From CAZMCH01 sp964564735 (lineage in GTDB: Bacteria; Poribacteria; DTPJ01), in the NCBI GenBank assembly GCA_964564735.1, contig CAZMCH010000124.1:1-10444 (forward strand): DNA of 10,444 nt, given 5' to 3'. The notes under the pieces are model-generated. The model had not been told where the DNA came from. It made no database searches and saw nothing but the letters and a program-made list of their open reading frames with translations. Shown piece after piece: positions 7,061 to 10,444 of this stretch (the stretch's first letter is position 1; every line of letters begins with the position of its first letter). The translations under genes were made by a program, and so were the position numbers.

Positions 7061-8173
7061 ATGCAATCAAGAGGAAGTATCCTAGTTGTAGATGACGATA
7101 TTGGTGCAAGAGAGTCTATGAAAATGATACTTGGTGGTCGATTTGATGTGGCAACTACCGATAGAGGCTATAAAGCAATCGAACTTGTCAAAGAAAAGGA
7201 ATTTGATGTAGTTGTCTTAGATATAAGAATGCCTGATATTACAGGTATTGAAGTTTTAAAGAAAATAAAAGAGAATGAACCATCACCAGAAGTTATGATG
7301 GTTACTGCTTTTGCTGCTCTTGATACTGCTAAAGATGCGATGAAATTAGGTGCTTATGATTATGTAGAAAAGCCTTTTAAGAGTTTTGATGAATTGCGCA
7401 ATGCTGTTAGCAAAGGCATTGATCGAAAATTGAAGATGGCAAAATCTCTTCAGCTTGCAAAGGATTTCGATGAAGTTAGAAAACAGCTTCTCCAGCTAGA
7501 AAAATTATCTTCATTAGGACAGATCGCATCTGAGGTTATCCATGAATTAGCGACACCAATAACGGGTGTTCTTGGTTATTCTGAATTTCTTTTGGATCAG
7601 GAATGTAATGGAATAATCAAAAATAGCCTTCAAAAGATAAAATCAGAGGCGGAAAGATGTCAGAACCTTATTAGAAATGTCCTTACTTTTGCTCGAAAAC
7701 CAGAGAATATCAAAAAACCTGTAAGTGCAAATGAAATAGTTAGAAGAACGGTTGATATTAAAGCCTATCAAATTAGTTTGGATAATATAAAACTCGTCTT
7801 GAATTTAGATCCTGAACTTCCTATAATACTTGCAGATTTTGGTTTGATCCAGCAGGTTATATTGAATATAATAAATAATGCGCAGGATGTTCTTAAAAAA
7901 CATGATAAAGAACGTTTAATATTAATTTCAACAAAAAGCGATGCTGATAATATATTTATCACTATTGAGAATTCTGGTCCTTTTATACCAACAGAGCATA
8001 TTGATATGATATTTGAGCCATATTTTACAACTAAAGGTGCTGAAAATGGGACAGGACTAGGATTGAGCATTTCAAGAGATATTATTAATAATCATAATGG
8101 AGAGATAAGTGTAAAAAACAATAATACAATAGGCGTGACATTTACAATTAGACTGCCAATATACAAAGAATAA
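7061..8173 (+). CDS. Response-regulator receiver fused to histidine kinase
   Basis: I choose the ATG at 7061 (370 aa) because an AAAGGGA sits 8 nt before it; a TTG at 7028 would add 11 residues with no supporting site. An N-terminal receiver domain (about 6-122) has the acidic pair Asp11/Asp12, phosphoacceptor Asp54 (VLDIRMP), Thr82 and Lys104 (EKP). A linker helix (about 125-150) leads to a kinase core with His161 (HELATP), N-box Asn273, F-box FEPYF (318-322) and G2 GTGLGL (330-335). The G1 box reads ENSGPF rather than DxGxG, an Asp-to-Asn change seen in some kinases of this layout but worth testing. There are no membrane segments and no DNA-binding domain. The receiver could take a phosphoryl group from the upstream membrane kinase and set the activity of this one. 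The regulated target is not in the window. Confidence 0.92.
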   Translation: MQSRGSILVVDDDIGARESMKMILGGRFDVATTDRGYKAIELVKEKEFDVVVLDIRMPDITGIEVLKKIKENEPSPEVMMVTAFAALDTAKDAMKLGAYDYVEKPFKSFDELRNAVSKGIDRKLKMAKSLQLAKDFDEVRKQLLQLEKLSSLGQIASEVIHELATPITGVLGYSEFLLDQECNGIIKNSLQKIKSEAERCQNLIRNVLTFARKPENIKKPVSANEIVRRTVDIKAYQISLDNIKLVLNLDPELPIILADFGLIQQVILNIINNAQDVLKKHDKERLILISTKSDADNIFITIENSGPFIPTEHIDMIFEPYFTTKGAENGTGLGLSISRDIINNHNGEISVKNNNTIGVTFTIRLPIYKE

Positions 8174-8187
8174 ATCGGAGAATAATA

Positions 8188-8844
8188 TTGATAATAGCCA
8201 TTGATGGTCCTGCTGGAGCGGGAAAAAGCACTGTCGCAAAACTGGTTGCGCAAAGGCTTGATTTTTTATATTTAAATACTGGTGCTATGTATCGAGCAAT
8301 AACGCTTAAAGCATTAAAAGAAGGAATTGATCTCAATAATGGAGATATTCTTGCTGAATTGGCAAGAAAAACTAAAATTGACTTTGAAGTGGGTTCTGGA
8401 CAAGTTATTTTAGATGGGGATGACGTTTCACAAGATATAAAAAAACCTGATATTGATAGAAATATATCCACAGTTGTTAAACATCCTCAGCTTAGAGAAG
8501 TAATGGTTCGTCAACAGCAAAGCATCGGTATAAATAATAACATTGTAGTAGAAGGACGTGATATAACGACAGTTGTCTTTCCAAAAGCAGAAATTAAGAT
8601 ATACCTTGATGCCTCAATTGAAGAACGAGCTAAAAGAAGACATGCAGAACTTAGAGAAAAAGGTTACAATATAGATTTAGCACAAGTTATAAAAGAAACA
8701 TCCAAAAGAGACGAAGCAGATAAAACAAGAGAGCATGGGGCATTAAAGGTTGCCCATGATGCTATATTGTTAGATACAACAGGAATGAGTATTAAGCAAG
8801 TAGTAGAATCAATATTGGAGGTAGTGGAGAAGACAAAATCATGA
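8188..8844 (+). CDS. cmk: Cytidylate kinase
   Basis: This 218-residue enzyme transfers phosphate from ATP to CMP or dCMP in cytoplasmic pyrimidine nucleotide supply. The P-loop is GPAGAGKST (7-15) and the following LNTGAMYRA (29-37) is the classic Cmk signature. VEGRDITTVVFP (121-132), the RAKRRHAEL segment (147-155) and RDEADKTRE (174-182) give the nucleotide-binding and lid arginines, and LDTT (195-198) is the usual C-terminal motif. Length is normal for bacterial Cmk. The start is TTG at 8188 with CGGAG 7 nt upstream; no ATG would keep the P-loop near the N-terminus as the family requires. It lies 14 nt after the receiver-kinase and overlaps plsC by 4 nt (ATGA), so it is translationally coupled to it. 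cmk-plsC adjacency is common in bacteria. Confidence 0.96.
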   Translation: MIIAIDGPAGAGKSTVAKLVAQRLDFLYLNTGAMYRAITLKALKEGIDLNNGDILAELARKTKIDFEVGSGQVILDGDDVSQDIKKPDIDRNISTVVKHPQLREVMVRQQQSIGINNNIVVEGRDITTVVFPKAEIKIYLDASIEERAKRRHAELREKGYNIDLAQVIKETSKRDEADKTREHGALKVAHDAILLDTTGMSIKQVVESILEVVEKTKS

Positions 8845-9506
8845 GTTACAAAGAAATGCCACTTCATTATCACTTCTTTCATGTAATTACCCGCCCATTA
8901 TTCAAAACACTTTTCAAATTTAAGATTTATGGGGCAGAGAATGTTCCACAGAAAGGTGGGGTTATGCTAATGATTAACCATGTAAGCTATCTTGATCCTA
9001 TTTTCATTGGTGCAGCAGTAAAGAGAAATTTGCATTACATGGCAAGATCAACACTTTTTAAGAAAGGTTTTATAGACCGTTTTTTAAGAAGTCTAAATGC
9101 TTTTCCCGTCCATCTTGGCTCTGCTGATAGGTCTGCCATTAGAAATGCCCTAAAACTGCTTGATGAAGGCAAGCTTTTACTCGTATTTCCCGAAGGAACA
9201 CGAAGCCATGATGGTTCATTAGGAAAAGCACAAGACGGAGTCGGATTTATGGCTCATAGAACGAATGCTTGTGTTATACCTGTTTTTCTTGATGGAACAT
9301 ATAAAGCAATGCCTAGAAATTCCAAAATGATCAAACCAACAAGAATTACTGTATCTTTTGGAAAACCAATAGATATGAGTATTTATCGCAATAGCGAGGC
9401 TAATCGTGAAACCTATAGTAAAATAGGTGAAGATATAATGTCTGGTATTGCAAAACTCAAAGCAGAACGGGAAGCATATAAAAAAGGAAGATATGTAATG
9501 GAATAA
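8841..9506 (+). CDS. plsC: 1-acyl-sn-glycerol-3-phosphate acyltransferase (PlsC family)
   Basis: This 221-residue acyltransferase belongs to the family that acylates lysophosphatidic acid to phosphatidic acid at the inner face of the membrane. The catalytic NHxxxxD motif is His47 and Asp52 (NHVSYLD). FPEGTRS (116-122) is the substrate-phosphate binding motif, and VIPVFLDG (145-152) is motif IV. The short N-terminus lacks a clear transmembrane helix, as in many family members. Its ATG overlaps the cmk stop. Some relatives act on other lipids or lyso-substrates, so the exact acceptor is inferred; its place downstream of a ketosynthase and radical SAM gene would allow use of unusual acyl chains, but the cmk-plsC pairing argues for a housekeeping role. 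A probable terminator follows at 9580. Confidence 0.94.
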   Translation: MSYKEMPLHYHFFHVITRPLFKTLFKFKIYGAENVPQKGGVMLMINHVSYLDPIFIGAAVKRNLHYMARSTLFKKGFIDRFLRSLNAFPVHLGSADRSAIRNALKLLDEGKLLLVFPEGTRSHDGSLGKAQDGVGFMAHRTNACVIPVFLDGTYKAMPRNSKMIKPTRITVSFGKPIDMSIYRNSEANRETYSKIGEDIMSGIAKLKAEREAYKKGRYVME

Positions 9507-9579
9507 TGCTTATCCTATATTATCTGCTTTTTTTCTTGTCTAGGAAATTATATTCTTTTGTATTAATTCAAGAAAACCC

Positions 9580-9646
9580 TTCACTGCGTTCAGGGTGACA
9601 TTTCGCTGTCATTTTGAGTGAAGCGAAAAATTTTTTTTATTTTTTT
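9580..9646 (+). terminator. Palindromic repeat followed by T-tract, probable terminator after plsC
   Basis: On the + strand transcript, 9580-9600 can pair with 9607-9627 across a TTTCGC loop: 19 of 21 positions pair (14 Watson-Crick, 5 G-U), with mismatches only at 9586/9621 and 9583/9624. An 8-T run (9631-9638) and a 6-T run (9641-9646) follow directly, the shape of a rho-independent terminator. Both arms look like divergent copies of the TGTCATTCTGAGCGAAGCGAA-type intergenic repeat in opposite orientation, so a dispersed element appears to supply the terminator. Many G-U pairs make the stem weaker than usual. A partial copy lies at 504-540. Confidence 0.6.
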
Positions 9647-9684
9647 AACAGTTGGAAATAAAAATAGGAGATGTTAGTATTATT

Positions 9685-10335
9685 ATGGGTCAATACGTGG
9701 TCATCGGGGCTGGAAATTTTGGCTCTAATCTCGCAATTACTTTATTTGAACTTGGTCACGAGGTGCTTGTAATTGATAAAGAAAAAAAGATCATCGATCA
9801 GATCAAAGATAAGGTTACACATGCTATTATTGCTGATGCAACAGATAAGGATGTTTTGGATGAGTTTATAAAAAATAATGTCGATGCAGTAATAGTCGGT
9901 CTTGGTGAAAATATGGAGGGTAATATCCTAACAACTCTTCATCTTAAAGATATGAATGTAAAAAGGATCATCTCAAAAGCGATAAGTGAAGAACATGGCA
10001 AAATATTAAGGGCAATAGGCGCAACTGATGTTGTATTTCCTGAAAGAGATGTTGCAATTAGAATGGCAAAAGAATTATCCGATCCAAATTTAATTGAGCA
10101 TATACCACTTGCTCCAGAATTTAGCATAGCTACTGTTGTTTCGCCAGATAAATTTATCGGCAAAACAATGAAAGAATTGCAATTAAGAAATAAATATGGT
10201 ATTGAGGTTATAGCGATAAAGGATGTTTTGACTGATTCTTTTTATATGATACCAGATGCAGATTTTAAGATACCTCCTGATAGTGCGCTTCTTGTTATTG
10301 GAGAAAAAGTTCGTGTTGAAAGGCTTAGATTTTAA
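9685..10335 (+). CDS. TrkA/KtrA-family potassium channel regulatory (RCK) subunit
   Basis: This 216-residue protein has an RCK N-terminal NAD(H)/nucleotide-binding Rossmann domain (about 1-135) with GAGNFG (8-13), the acidic Asp31 at the end of the second strand (VLVID), the ADATD segment (50-54) and VVFPERD (116-122). An RCK-C domain follows (about 138-216). Such cytoplasmic subunits form rings that gate TrkH/KtrB-type K+ channels in response to nucleotides. The length fits single-RCK KtrA rather than the double-length enterobacterial TrkA. I use the ATG at 9685 because family members begin at the first beta strand; a GGAG lies 14 nt upstream, which is rather far. A TTG at 9652 would add 11 residues unlike the family and has no ribosome binding site. 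The channel subunit is not in the window and may lie to the right. It is separated from plsC by the terminator-like repeat, so it is probably its own unit. Confidence 0.9.
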   Translation: MGQYVVIGAGNFGSNLAITLFELGHEVLVIDKEKKIIDQIKDKVTHAIIADATDKDVLDEFIKNNVDAVIVGLGENMEGNILTTLHLKDMNVKRIISKAISEEHGKILRAIGATDVVFPERDVAIRMAKELSDPNLIEHIPLAPEFSIATVVSPDKFIGKTMKELQLRNKYGIEVIAIKDVLTDSFYMIPDADFKIPPDSALLVIGEKVRVERLRF

Positions 10336-10345
10336 GAATAATTAA

Positions 10346-10400
10346 TTAACGTGAGTTCGACGTAAAGAATTGTATTTACCACCAAGACCCAAAGGCACAA
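10346..10400 (-). repeat. Right arm of 55-bp inverted repeat that flanks the window
   Basis: Reverse-complement match to 1-55 (52 of 55). It begins 10 nt after the trkA-type gene stop and includes GTGAGTTCGACGT and ACCACCAAGACCCAAAGGCA. The match ends near 10400, although the further bases AGC could extend it beyond the left edge of the window. The remaining 10401-10444 is AT-rich and shows nothing I can name. Confidence 0.85.
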
Positions 10401-10444
10401 AGCAAGAAATAAATTGAAGATTAAAAGATTGAAGCTTTTTAACG

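Overview
The window is AT-rich bacterial DNA with seven confident protein genes and one uncharacterised gene, all on the + strand. The first 1.2 kb is gene-poor. Codon use looks uniform across the genes, starts include TTG, and several short dispersed hairpin repeats lie between genes. This suits a low-GC, probably uncultured bacterial lineage assembled from an environmental sample. I cannot name the phylum from the sequence alone.

Layout. Positions 1-1211 hold no convincing gene. They contain pieces of several dispersed repeats, a perfect 12-bp hairpin that covers a strong ribosome binding site ahead of a 14-codon reading frame, and two sigma70-like promoter candidates. From 1212 to 9506 the genes are tightly packed: an unknown Cys-rich-start protein, a cobalamin-binding radical SAM enzyme, a FabF-fold ketosynthase, a multi-pass membrane histidine kinase with a GAF domain, a receiver-kinase fusion, cytidylate kinase (cmk) and a PlsC-type acyltransferase. 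Gaps are 13-45 nt, with overlaps at ketosynthase/kinase (11 nt) and cmk/plsC (4 nt), so most or all may be one transcript. A palindromic repeat followed by a T-tract (9580-9646) probably ends it. A single RCK/TrkA-type potassium channel regulatory subunit follows. The two ends of the window carry a 55-bp inverted repeat (52 of 55 matching).

How the genes may work together. The radical SAM enzyme plus ketosynthase suggests modification or synthesis of an acyl/lipid-type product, and the downstream PlsC acyltransferase fits a lipid theme, although cmk-plsC is also an ordinary housekeeping pair. The two kinases look like a membrane sensor and a soluble receiver-kinase that could act in sequence; no DNA-binding output regulator is present. 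The most unusual single gene is the ketosynthase. It keeps the nucleophilic Cys163 and His303, but has Asn339 where FabF has its second catalytic His, and Pro305/Asp307 where FabF has two pantetheine-contacting Thr residues. The idea that genes 1-3 (or 1-5) form a specialised acyl-modifying locus under its own sensory control is inference.
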